A stretch of DNA of 59,535 bases from Synechococcus sp. CS-1330. GTDB taxonomy: Bacteria; Cyanobacteriota; Cyanobacteriia; PCC-6307; Cyanobiaceae. The stretch is taken from contig JAHLYR010000003.1 of assembly GCA_025128025.1 (NCBI GenBank), forward strand, positions 1 to 59,535, given 5' to 3'. The notes beneath the pieces are model-generated. The model did no database searches. It had not been told where the DNA came from and worked only from the letters and a program-made list of their open reading frames with translations. A program made the translations under genes and the position numbers. This document shows, in pieces, positions 1 through 7,771 of this stretch (position 1 is the stretch's first letter; every line of letters begins with the position of its first letter).

Positions 1-67
1 CCCGTTTGGTCTGCTTCTTGGCTGTGGTGAGCTCGTAATCAGAGAAGCCAAGCTGCTTGCCGCCCAT
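1..67 (-). mobile_element. IS5-family transposase, N-terminal fragment at window edge
   Basis: Read on the minus strand from the ATG at 67, the sequence encodes MGGKQLGFSDYELTTAKK and then runs out of the window after 22 codons. This N-terminus is characteristic of IS5-type DDE transposases, so the body of the element lies to the left of base 1. The 107 bases between this start and the stop of the next gene should contain the element's end; I could not identify its terminal inverted repeat or a target duplication. Whether the transposase is intact cannot be judged here. Confidence 0.75.
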
Positions 68-174
68 CAACCCAGTCCTGGCCTGCGATCACAGGGTTAT
101 TGTCCCGCAAACGGCCTCGGTTTTCCAGAGTCTCCCTAGGCAAATCTGCCAGCTGGATTGCTATCCAACATAAT

Positions 175-1035
175 TCAGGCTTGAAGGCGCCGCTGCCAGC
201 TCAGAAATGGAATCGATAGCAGCACAGTCATCAATAAATAAACCAGGATGCCAAGTTTGACCGCGGGCACTTCCGGGGCATAAATGCCAGCCAGCAACAA
301 GGCAAGACCAGGGTTACGCATCGATGTTACTAATGCCAGGGTGACCCCTAAGCAGGGATCCCGGTTAGTGAGGCCATAGCCCAATGCCAGGCTGATCAAC
401 ACCAGAGCGGCCATCACCGGCAGGGCAATCAAATTGGCGCCTAGATAGGAAACCAAAAGCGGTGCCGTTTTCCACAGAACCACCAATACGAGCAGCAGCA
501 GCAAACCATTAGCAACGCGATCGAGGGGGTTCTCCAGTCGGCTTGCCCACCTAGGCGCAAAGCGCCTGAATAACAAGCCCAACAACAGGGGCAGCAGCTG
601 AACCAGGGCCACCTGCGCGGCTACGTGGTGCGACTGAACCTGCCAACCCTCGACTCCAAAGATGCGGGTGAAGCCACTCGCCAGCAGGGGAATGGTGATG
701 ATCGCCGCCAGGGCTGCGGCCACCTGGAGCAGGGCAGCCAGTATGCGATCCCCCCCCTGCTTGCCTGCCTTGCGCATCAGCAGGGGGGCACTGGGGCAAA
801 CAGCCATCAGAGCGATAGAAAATCGAGCCGGCTGCGAGAGGGCCATGGTTGGTGGCAACAACAGCAGCAAAGCTGCTGCCACCGGCACGAGCAGGCAGGT
901 GCCGATGAGACCACGCAGCAGCAGACCCCGGTGCTGCTGCCAGCGACTAAAGCCATCGAGGGGCAAGCCCACCCCCAGGGCGAACATGATCGCGAACAGG
1001 GTTGCAGAAACCAGCAGGGGGGGGGATTGAGCCAT
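175..1035 (-). CDS. Bile acid:sodium symporter (BASS) family transporter
   Basis: This 286-residue protein is almost entirely hydrophobic, with about eight or nine membrane segments, and has the length and spacing of the BASS/SBF-like family (N-terminal FALGVGLPLDGF, a central PSAPLL stretch, and a late TSMRNPGLALLLAG segment resembling the conserved crossing region). Members import organic anions with sodium; in cyanobacteria the family includes the bicarbonate transporter SbtA only distantly, and the substrate here cannot be read from sequence. Its 3' end lies about 107 bases from an IS5-type transposase start, yet the protein looks full length. It may be first in a minus-strand group but is separated from DUF202 by about 50 bases. 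Confidence 0.75.
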   Translation of the reverse strand: MAQSPPLLVSATLFAIMFALGVGLPLDGFSRWQQHRGLLLRGLIGTCLLVPVAAALLLLLPPTMALSQPARFSIALMAVCPSAPLLMRKAGKQGGDRILAALLQVAAALAAIITIPLLASGFTRIFGVEGWQVQSHHVAAQVALVQLLPLLLGLLFRRFAPRWASRLENPLDRVANGLLLLLVLVVLWKTAPLLVSYLGANLIALPVMAALVLISLALGYGLTNRDPCLGVTLALVTSMRNPGLALLLAGIYAPEVPAVKLGILVYLLMTVLLSIPFLSWQRRLQA

Positions 1036-1085
1036 CGGAGCAAGGCGCTGAACAGCAGATCAAAAAAGAGCAAGTTGGCTGGCGC

Positions 1086-1466
1086 CTAGCTGCCGGCGCG
1101 GGCAGCAATCAGCCCCAGTGCCAGCACGCCGATCAAAGTGAGCATCACAGCTGTAGCAGCAGCTATGTGGGGCTTATCTCGGTAGATGTAGTCGTCTTGT
1201 TGGAGACGGCGCAGCTCTTTGCGGTATTGGACCGTGGCTCCGGCCATGGCGAGAATCCCAGTGATTGTGAAAGCCGCAGCCACCAACTGCACCCCCCACT
1301 CCACTTGGGCACCTTGGCCACCGGCGGCACGATCAATTGCTTCGACGATCTTGTCTAAGCCGAAGCCAAAACTAATCAAGGAGAGACAGGTACGGATCCA
1401 GGCCATCAGGGTGCGTTCGGCCGCATCCCGGTTGCGTTGCTTGGCCAGTTCGTTGGTGAGATTCAT
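1086..1466 (-). CDS. DUF202 family small membrane protein
   Basis: The 126-residue product starts NLTNELAKQRNRDAAERTL and continues with AWIRTCLSLISFGFGLDK, the hallmark of DUF202 (YidH-like) inner membrane proteins. Three membrane segments can be seen, at about residues 25-45, 60-82 and 95-118. Function is unknown in the family. Its start overlaps the stop of the DUF1622 gene by four bases, which indicates one transcript and probably translational coupling. Confidence 0.8.
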   Translation of the reverse strand: MNLTNELAKQRNRDAAERTLMAWIRTCLSLISFGFGLDKIVEAIDRAAGGQGAQVEWGVQLVAAAFTITGILAMAGATVQYRKELRRLQQDDYIYRDKPHIAAATAVMLTLIGVLALGLIAARAGS

Positions 1467-1897
1467 GGGCGCCCCTCCGGGTTCAGGGATCGATGGGATG
1501 CTTCAGCCTCCAAATCACGGGCCAAAAACACATTGAGCAAGGTGCGGATCACTGCCACCACGCCCAATTGCACCAGATGAGCACCGGTAGGGGAAGTGGA
1601 GGTGGCAACGATGTCTGCCCCGAGCTGAAACTCCAGGGCCATCGCCAACCAGCTGCCGAAGGTGAGCCTCACCGCCTGAAAAGCACTGGGGCCGCGCCGC
1701 CGGGCACCCCAGCCCTGCCAGGCTTGGCGCAGGGTGATCAACAAACCGAGCACCACCGTGGCGAGCGAGAAGGCCTCAAGCACGCTGCGCAGGGCCATGG
1801 CCAGCGTGGCCAGTCCCTGATCAAAAACAAGCAAAAAGCTTGGCTCGGAGCTAGGCATCGAAGTCAGCTGGCAAGCATGGGTGCATTCGCTTTCCAA
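1463..1897 (-). CDS. DUF1622 family membrane protein
   Basis: The central part, with a first membrane segment followed by RQAWQGWGARRRG, then FGSWLAMALEFQLGADIV and VAVIRTLLNVFLARDLE, matches the DUF1622 family of small three-helix membrane proteins of unknown function. The first about 33 residues upstream of the membrane segment are less typical. The ATG at 1897 has a weak GGAA upstream; the ATG at 1858 is an alternative start. It is the upstream partner of the DUF202 gene with a four-base overlap. Both belong to families often annotated near stress or ion-related functions, but nothing here fixes a role. Confidence 0.75.
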   Translation of the reverse strand: MESECTHACQLTSMPSSEPSFLLVFDQGLATLAMALRSVLEAFSLATVVLGLLITLRQAWQGWGARRRGPSAFQAVRLTFGSWLAMALEFQLGADIVATSTSPTGAHLVQLGVVAVIRTLLNVFLARDLEAEASHRSLNPEGRP

Positions 1898-1986
1898 AAG
1901 CTAAGGAGCACTGCCGATGCCGTCTGCTGCGTTGACGCTTATGCAAAAGGCTGCGTTTAGGGGTTGCCTTGATATGTATTCGGGAA

Positions 1987-2475
1987 CTACTCCGCCGCCG
2001 CACAGCTGGGGCAGAGGGCCCGAACGTTGAGCACGCACTCAAGCAAGCGAAAGCCATAGCCAGCCGCGGCCCGCTCACCCGCTTGGAGAACCGCAGAATT
2101 TTCAAATTCCTCAGTGCGGCCGCAACGCACACACACCAGATGGTGATGGTCGCGGTGGGCATCACTGGCCAGCTCAAAGCGGCGCCCACCCTCGGGTAGC
2201 TCCAGCTCCTGCAACAGCCCCATGGAGCTCAACAGCCGCAGGGTGCGATACACGGTGGCGAGCGACACCCGCTCCTCGCTGCGCAGCAGGCGCTGGTGCA
2301 CCTCTTCAGCGCCCAGGTGGCTGCCTTCACCAATGCGCTCAAACAGGGCCAGCACCCGCTGGCGCTGGGGCGTCAGCCTCTGGCCGCGATCGTGCAGGCT
2401 GGAGCGCAGGCCATCTCCACCAGCGGGAAGGGTTGCGGGCGGGGGCTGGGCTCCAGGGCTGAGTCGGGCAGTCAC
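1987..2475 (-). CDS. Fur-family transcriptional regulator
   Basis: This 162-residue protein has the Fur layout: an N-terminal winged helix (about 25-100, with LTPQRQRVL and the recognition-helix stretch SLATVYRTLRLL) and a metal-binding dimer domain. His-rich residues H110-H112 and two CxxC pairs, C115/C118 and C155/C158, supply regulatory and structural zinc sites. Family members are Fe, Zn or peroxide sensors (Fur, Zur, PerR); the sequence alone does not decide which. It is divergent from a D-2-hydroxyacid dehydrogenase with about 49 bases between starts, so it could control that gene and itself; I did not find a convincing Fur-box palindrome. Confidence 0.85.
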   Translation of the reverse strand: MTARLSPGAQPPPATLPAGGDGLRSSLHDRGQRLTPQRQRVLALFERIGEGSHLGAEEVHQRLLRSEERVSLATVYRTLRLLSSMGLLQELELPEGGRRFELASDAHRDHHHLVCVRCGRTEEFENSAVLQAGERAAAGYGFRLLECVLNVRALCPSCAAAE

Positions 2476-2524
2476 AGCGTGATCCCATGCTTCTCAACAA
2501 TAGATGCAGTTGCGAAGAGGTGCC

Positions 2525-3433
2525 ATGAGCAAACCCCGAGCCGTCTTCCTCGATGCCCTCAGCCTGGGCCCGGTAGACCTGGCCCCCCTGGAGCGTCATG
2601 CCGAACTGATCTCCTGGCCCAGCACCCCGCCGGAGCTACGCCTAGAGCGGCTGCAGGGGGCCGCGATCGCAATCACCAACAAGATCCGGCTGGATGGGGA
2701 GCAGCTGCGGCAACTGCCCCAGCTGCGACTGATCTGCGCAGCTAGCACCGGCACCGACCAGATCGATGGCCAGGCCTGCAGCGAGTTGGGTATCGCCGTG
2801 CGCAATGCCGGTCGCTACAGCACGGCCTCGGTGGTGCAGGTGACCTGGGCGCTGATCCTCGAGCTGGTCTGCGATCTGCAAACCCGGCGGCGCCAGGTGC
2901 TGCAGGGCGACTGGCAACGCAGCCAAGTTTTTTCCCTGGTGGAGCCGGAATTTAATGAACTAGCCGGCCGCACCCTCACCGTGGTGGGAGCCGGCACCAT
3001 CGGCCGAGGCGTGGCGGCCGTTGCGGAGGCCTTCGGGATGGAGGTGCGCCTGATCACCAGCCGCAGCAGTGCCGGCGAACTCGAAGCCGCCCTGCGCCAG
3101 GCAGATGTGCTGAGCCTGCATGCGCCGCTCACCCCGGCAACCCGGGGCCTGATCAACGCCGAGCGGCTGAGCTGGTTGAAGCCTGCGGCCGTGCTGGTGA
3201 ATCTGGGCCGGGGCGGCCTGATCGAGCTGCCGGCCCTCATTGAAGCCCTGGTGCAGGGCCGCCTGGCTGGAGCGGCCCTCGACGTACTTGAAAAGGAGCC
3301 CCCAGGCGCAGAGTTGGAGTCCCTTAAAAAGGTGCCAAACCTGATCCTGACGCCCCACATCGGCTGGGCTTCCCGCCAAGCCCGCCAGCGACTGGTGGCC
3401 GCACTTGCCGGGCATCTGAGAGAGGCAGACTGA
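2525..3433 (+). CDS. D-2-hydroxyacid dehydrogenase (NAD-dependent)
   Basis: The 302-residue product is a typical D-isomer-specific 2-hydroxyacid dehydrogenase. It has the NAD-binding motif VGAGTIGRGV at 154-163 and the catalytic residues Arg229 (GRGG), Glu258 (EKEP) and His278 (TPHIGW). It reduces or oxidises a 2-keto/2-hydroxy acid; hydroxypyruvate/glycerate in photorespiration is a plausible cyanobacterial substrate but is inference. The ATG at 2525 was chosen because an AGAGG Shine-Dalgarno lies about five bases before it; a longer start at 2504 has none. The arsM gene follows after 27 bases on the same strand. Confidence 0.85.
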   Translation: MSKPRAVFLDALSLGPVDLAPLERHAELISWPSTPPELRLERLQGAAIAITNKIRLDGEQLRQLPQLRLICAASTGTDQIDGQACSELGIAVRNAGRYSTASVVQVTWALILELVCDLQTRRRQVLQGDWQRSQVFSLVEPEFNELAGRTLTVVGAGTIGRGVAAVAEAFGMEVRLITSRSSAGELEAALRQADVLSLHAPLTPATRGLINAERLSWLKPAAVLVNLGRGGLIELPALIEALVQGRLAGAALDVLEKEPPGAELESLKKVPNLILTPHIGWASRQARQRLVAALAGHLREAD

Positions 3434-3460
3434 CCCCATCTCCCCAGGCCGCGCGCTGCC

Positions 3461-4525
3461 ATGCCCACCCAAGCCGCCGTTCAGGCCTATTACGGTCAGG
3501 AGCTCACCAGCACGGCCGACCTCAAGACCAGCGCTTGCTGCGATGCCGATGGGGTGCCGGACTGGCTGCGGCCGCTGCTGGCCCGCATCCACCCCGATGT
3601 GCTGGCGCGCTACTACGGCTGCGGCCTGGTGTGCCCGCCCCTGCTGGAGGGCTGCCGCATTCTCGATCTGGGCTGCGGCACGGGCCGCGACGTCTACGCC
3701 CTGGCCCAGCTGGTGGGGCCGAGCGGTTCGGTGGTGGGCGTCGACATGACGGCGGAGCAGCTGGCGGTGGCCCGCGAGCACCTCGCCTTCCATGCCGAGC
3801 AGTTCGGCTACGCCAACGTGTCGTTTCTGGAGGGCACGATCGAAGCCCTCGAGGCCCTGCCCCTGAAGCCGGGCAGCTTCGACGTGATCGTGAGCAACTG
3901 CGTGCTCAACCTCTCCACCGATAAAGCGGCTGTGCTGCAAGGGGTGAAACGGCTGCTCAAACCCGGCGGGGAGCTGTACTTCTCCGATGTGTACGTGGAT
4001 CGGCGCCTGCCGGAGTCGGTGCGGCGCGATCCGGTGCTCTACGGCGAATGCCTGGGCGGAGCCCTCTACTGGAACGACTTCCTGCGCCTCGCCAAGGGCG
4101 CCGGCTTCCCTGACCCGCGGCTGGTGAGTGACCGCGAAATCAAGATCACCGAGCCGGCCCTGGCGCCGCTGGTGGGCGAGGCCCGCTTCTATGCCGCCAC
4201 CTACCGCCTCTTCCAGATCGCCGAGCTGGAAGATGCCTGCGAAGACCACGGCCAGGCCGTGATCTACCGCGGCACGATCCCCCAGCACCCGCACCGCTTC
4301 GACCTTGATGGCCACCACGCCATCGAAACCGGCCGGGTGTTCCCGGTTTGCGGCAACAGCTTCCGGATGCTGCAAGCCACCCGGTTTGCGCCCCATTTCA
4401 CGTTCATCGGCGACTTCAGCCGCCACTACGGCCTGTTCCCCGGCCGCGGCAACAGCATGCCCTTCGCGGATGTCGCCGCAACCAAAGAAACCACAGGCGT
4501 GGTCGACTCAGGAAGCTGCTGCTGA
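3461..4525 (+). CDS. arsM: Arsenite S-adenosylmethionine methyltransferase
   Basis: The 354-residue protein has the class I methyltransferase core with SAM motif DLGCGTGRD at 69-77 and acidic D95. Cysteines 72, 147 (SNCVLN) and 197 (YGECLGGALYW) correspond to the conserved As(III)-handling cysteines of ArsM, and a Cys pair at 26/27 precedes the domain. The C-terminal about 110 residues (GNSFRMLQATRF..HF) resemble the extended ArsM of the arsenosugar pathway. The expected role is methylation of arsenite in the cytosol as detoxification or as the first step to arsenosugars. No arsS, arsR or arsenite pump is in the window. Its last 100 bases overlap the 3' end of the convergent Coq4-like reading frame. 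Confidence 0.88.
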   Translation: MPTQAAVQAYYGQELTSTADLKTSACCDADGVPDWLRPLLARIHPDVLARYYGCGLVCPPLLEGCRILDLGCGTGRDVYALAQLVGPSGSVVGVDMTAEQLAVAREHLAFHAEQFGYANVSFLEGTIEALEALPLKPGSFDVIVSNCVLNLSTDKAAVLQGVKRLLKPGGELYFSDVYVDRRLPESVRRDPVLYGECLGGALYWNDFLRLAKGAGFPDPRLVSDREIKITEPALAPLVGEARFYAATYRLFQIAELEDACEDHGQAVIYRGTIPQHPHRFDLDGHHAIETGRVFPVCGNSFRMLQATRFAPHFTFIGDFSRHYGLFPGRGNSMPFADVAATKETTGVVDSGSCC

Positions 4526-5505
4526 CGCCTCGTCCTCCCAGAACAGGTGATCCACCGAGCTGAGCCGATGGGGCCGGCACACGTTGAACTGCTGCCGCAC
4601 CTCCGATAACGGCAAGGGTGCCAGGGCGAAATGGTCCACCAGGGAGAAATCGGCGCTGCAGGCACTGCACGCTTGAGTTCTGAAGCCAGCAGATAGGCCG
4701 CCGAAGGGCTGTCCAGGCTGGAGTGATCGGGCGCCAGGGTGGGATTGGCGCTCACAAAGCCCGCTTCGTGGGTCACCAAAGATGCCAGTAGGGCACTCTC
4801 ATTGATGGGGTTGTCCTGCATCGCCCACTGAAAAGCGCTGAGGGCGATCTCGCCGGCACTGGTCGCCGCAATCCCCGCAATCACGTGGGTCATGTCGTGG
4901 GCCAGGTAGAGGTGATTGAGGGCGCAGGCATCCCGCCCGGGCAGGGGGAAACCGAAGCGGTCGTAGTAAACGAGCAACGCCCGAGCCAGGCTGGCCTGCG
5001 GGAGCTGGGCGAAGCCCTCAATCCGCGCCACCAGCGCCGGTTCTGGCTGGTCACCAGAAGCCAGCGGATCCGCCAGACCGGGCTCACTCCGCAAGGGCAG
5101 GAAGGTCGTGAAGATCCTGCCCACATCCGCCGCCGCCTGGTCGACCCCCTGGCGCAACCAATCACGGCTCACCTCCAGGGCCGCGCTGCTCACCCCCAAC
5201 GCCTCGGCATAGGCCCAGCCCAGCGCGAGCTGAGCATCCGTCTGCGGATGTCGGCAAAACTCGAGGGTCATCTGCAGCAGATGGGCCACCCGCCGCGTCG
5301 GCAGATCATTAAGCGCTGCCGCCAGTTCTTCAGGAGCGATCGGCTCCAGCGCTGAAACGCGCAGGTCTGGGCGCTCCCAAAGGTGGTTGAGCAGTGCCTG
5401 CAGTAGACGCCGCTGCTCCACGGTCGGGCCGCCGCTGCAGGAGATAGATCCCAGCAGGCCCCGGGCCACCGGCTCTACCAACGATCCATCCAGCAGCAAG
5501 CCCAT
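4426..5505 (-). CDS. Coq4-family protein with 3' frameshift
   Basis: The protein contains HDMTH followed by eleven residues and Glu (HD-x2-H-x11-E), the zinc-site signature of Coq4, in a helical context (LNHLYLAHDMTHVIAGI...AGEIALSAFQ). Coq4 acts in ubiquinone synthesis in eukaryotes and proteobacteria; cyanobacteria make plastoquinone, so the substrate here is unknown. After about residue 279 the natural C-terminus jumps to another frame: from 4651 downward that frame reads DFSLVDHFALAPLPLSEVR and ends at a stop at 4508-4510. The open frame instead runs on to 4426 with an unrelated Arg/Ser/Trp-rich tail. One missing base between about 4652 and 4671 explains this. The ATG at 5505 starts four bases after the UPF0104 stop. 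Confidence 0.72.
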   Translation of the reverse strand: MGLLLDGSLVEPVARGLLGSISCSGGPTVEQRRLLQALLNHLWERPDLRVSALEPIAPEELAAALNDLPTRRVAHLLQMTLEFCRHPQTDAQLALGWAYAEALGVSSAALEVSRDWLRQGVDQAAADVGRIFTTFLPLRSEPGLADPLASGDQPEPALVARIEGFAQLPQASLARALLVYYDRFGFPLPGRDACALNHLYLAHDMTHVIAGIAATSAGEIALSAFQWAMQDNPINESALLASLVTHEAGFVSANPTLAPDHSSLDSPSAAYLLASELKRAVPAAPISPWWTISPWHPCRYRRCGSSSTCAGPIGSARWITCSGRTRRQQQLPESTTPVVSLVAATSAKGMLLPRPGNRP

Positions 5506-5509
5506 CTCC

Positions 5510-6508
5510 CTAGGCCGACGCCTGAGCCCGCCTCGGCCCATCCAGCCTGGCCGTGAGCGCCGCCAGCAGATCGGCAATGGTCACCACCAGCCGGTAGCTG
5601 ATCGCAATTGCCAGCAGCGGCGCCTCGGGAATGGCGAAGCCGAGGCGAAGCAGCAGCACCGACTCGAACACGCCCAGGCCGCCGGGGGCGCCGGGCACCA
5701 CCAAGCCAGCGGTCCAGGCCAGGGCGAAGCCTGCCAACCAGCCGCCCCAGCTGAGGCTGTAGGAGAGGTCGAAGGCCTGCACGCAGCAGGCAAAGCCGCC
5801 AAAGCGCAGCAGCACAAATCCAAACTGCACCAGCAGCGGCGGCCAGGGATAGGAGCGAATCGGCGCAGTGGCGGCCGCCTCGATGTCCATGGCCAGCGCC
5901 GAGACCTTTCGGCGCTCCAGGCGATTGAGCAGGGGGTTGAGCCAGCGGGGCCAGAGCAAGACCAAGGGCAACAACCCCAACAAGGCCAGGCCCTGTTGCC
6001 AGCCGCCCGCAGACATCAGCGCCAGGGCCGCCACCGCCGCCACCAAGGGGTCCAGCAGCACCGCCACCAGGGCCAGAGCGCCCGGGGCCGGGGCCGCCAA
6101 GGGCGCCTCAGCGCTGCGCAACAGCTCCACGCGACTGCTGAGGTGCCAGATGCCACCGGGCAGGAATTTGCGCAGGTTGGTATCGAGGTAGGCCCGCACC
6201 AGTTCGCCCCAGCGGGGGCGCAGCCCGAGCCAGCGCAACACCACGCCGAAGGCCAGGCCGTTGGCCACCAGGCTCAGCAAACTCACGCCCACCCCCAGCA
6301 GCAACCACAGCCAGCCCTGACGATCGAGGCTGAGCTGCAGCAGCTGGCGCCCGTGGCCCACTAGGGCCGCCAGCAGAAAACCAAAACTCAGCAAGCTGAT
6401 CCACAGCTTCAAGCCGCCGGGCAGGGGCGGCAAGCCCTCCCACCAGGCGGCCAAATGAATCAGCCCGCGGCGGCAGCGCTGAAGCAGGGCTTGGGCAAAA
6501 GGCGGCAT
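5510..6508 (-). CDS. UPF0104 / LPG synthase-type TM domain protein
   Basis: This 332-residue integral membrane protein has about eight hydrophobic segments and the family hallmarks NLRKFLPGGIWHL (about residue 112) and the late PGAPGGLGVFESVLL loop. These mark the UPF0104/YbhN group, related to the membrane domain of lysylphosphatidylglycerol synthase; members are thought to handle or flip lipids or polyprenyl-linked compounds, but this one is uncharacterised. It has no aminoacyl-transferase domain. It follows larC after 17 bases and precedes the Coq4-like gene by four bases, so both belong to the same operon. Confidence 0.8.
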   Translation of the reverse strand: MPPFAQALLQRCRRGLIHLAAWWEGLPPLPGGLKLWISLLSFGFLLAALVGHGRQLLQLSLDRQGWLWLLLGVGVSLLSLVANGLAFGVVLRWLGLRPRWGELVRAYLDTNLRKFLPGGIWHLSSRVELLRSAEAPLAAPAPGALALVAVLLDPLVAAVAALALMSAGGWQQGLALLGLLPLVLLWPRWLNPLLNRLERRKVSALAMDIEAAATAPIRSYPWPPLLVQFGFVLLRFGGFACCVQAFDLSYSLSWGGWLAGFALAWTAGLVVPGAPGGLGVFESVLLLRLGFAIPEAPLLAIAISYRLVVTIADLLAALTARLDGPRRAQASA

Positions 6509-6525
6509 GCTTGGGGCTGGTTGGC

Positions 6526-7767
6526 TTAGGGCTCGCTGGGCAAGTTGGCGTCAGGCTGGGCCTCGAGGGCCTGCTGCACAACCAACCGCACCTGATCAAT
6601 CCCCAGTGTGTGCTGGCGCGCAAGAGCTGCCAGATCGTCGTGTTCCGGCTTGCTACGCCAGCGGCCGTCGGGCAGCTGGGCCTGCTTGAGCCGCACCGGC
6701 CCCAGCGGAGTAGCCAGCTGCCGGCTGCGGCGCGGCAGCACCCAGCGGGTTTGGGAGTGTTCGCGCAACCCCAAGGTGCTGCTGTGACGCCACCACACCA
6801 GGCGCAACCTCTCGGCCTGCTCGGGGGCTACAAGGGCCGTAAGCAGCTGGGCGGGGCGCCCTTTCTTCATGGCGATCGCCTGGCTGAACACCTCCAAGGC
6901 CCCGGCCTGGCGCAGTTCCTCAGCCAGGAAAGCCAGATCCTCCGCCGTAGCATCGTCGATCTGGGCCTGCTGCACCAGCACGGTTTCTAGATGCACGGTT
7001 TCGAGCTGAACGGTTTCTTGCTGCGCAGGATCGGAGCCGCCGCGATCGGCCAGGGTGAGCCTCAGCAGGTTGGGGCGATACAGGCTGCGCGAGCCCAGCC
7101 CCACGCCTACCCGCTTAGGCACGTGGGTGGGTGGATGGCCAAAGCGCGTCGCCCAGCAGGCCGCTAGAGCCAGACCGGTGGGGGTGGTGAGTTCGCCCGG
7201 GGGGAAGCCCTCGGCTGAGGCCAGGGGAATCGCCCGCAAGCGGGCCAGCTCCAATACGGCAGGCGCCGGCAGGGGCAGGGTGCCGTGGGCCGTAGCCACC
7301 AGGCCATGACCCGCCGGCGGCGGACTGCACACCAGCTGCTCCACCCCGAAGTGCAGCAGCCCGGCGCACACTCCCACCACATCCACCAGGGCATCAAGGG
7401 CGCCCACCTCGTGGAAGTGCACCTGCTCGGGGCTGTGGCCGTGCACCGCCGCCTCAGCCGCCGCCAGCAGGCCGAACACCTCCAGCACCCGCTGCCGCAA
7501 GGGCTCGGGCCAGGGGGCGTCTTGCAGCTGGCTCCGCAGATCGCCCCAGAGCCGATGGGCCGGCTGGCGCTCCAGGCTCAGCACCTCCAGATGCATACCC
7601 CGGAGGCCGCCGCTGCGGCGCTCTTCAAGCTCCAAGCGGTAGGTCCCGGCCAGGCCGAGGGCGGCCAGGGGGCCATCGATCTCCGCCTGCGGTAGCCCCA
7701 GATCCAACAGGGCTGCCAAAAGCATGTTGCCAGCTAAGCCCGTGGGCGCATCCAGCAGCGCCAGCAC
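6526..7767 (-). CDS. larC: Nickel pincer cofactor biosynthesis protein LarC
   Basis: The 413-residue product belongs to the LarC (DUF111) family that inserts nickel into the pincer nucleotide cofactor of lactate-racemase-like enzymes. Visible hallmarks are the N-terminal DAPTGLAGNMLLAALLDLG, the EQVHFHEVGALDALVDVVG block, PLPAPAVLELARL, GELTTPTGLAL and GVGLGSRSL. The GTG at 7767 is chosen because GGGGAGG lies nine bases upstream and the family starts right before this segment; a longer frame begins at 7827 inside the protease gene. larB and larE, which make the nucleotide, and a LarA enzyme are not in the window. It lies four bases after the M41-like protease gene. Confidence 0.88.
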   Translation of the reverse strand: MLALLDAPTGLAGNMLLAALLDLGLPQAEIDGPLAALGLAGTYRLELEERRSGGLRGMHLEVLSLERQPAHRLWGDLRSQLQDAPWPEPLRQRVLEVFGLLAAAEAAVHGHSPEQVHFHEVGALDALVDVVGVCAGLLHFGVEQLVCSPPPAGHGLVATAHGTLPLPAPAVLELARLRAIPLASAEGFPPGELTTPTGLALAACWATRFGHPPTHVPKRVGVGLGSRSLYRPNLLRLTLADRGGSDPAQQETVQLETVHLETVLVQQAQIDDATAEDLAFLAEELRQAGALEVFSQAIAMKKGRPAQLLTALVAPEQAERLRLVWWRHSSTLGLREHSQTRWVLPRRSRQLATPLGPVRLKQAQLPDGRWRSKPEHDDLAALARQHTLGIDQVRLVVQQALEAQPDANLPSEP

Positions 7768-7771
7768 CGCC

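Noticed and set aside
2960-4426. 488-residue minus-strand open frame
   Set aside because: It lies antisense to the clear dehydrogenase and arsM genes, has low-complexity Gly/Ala/His/Gln composition and no family features, so it is a high-GC shadow.
5387-6364. 325-residue plus-strand frame
   Set aside because: It is antisense to the UPF0104 membrane protein; the Gln/Pro/Arg-rich composition is typical of shadow translation.
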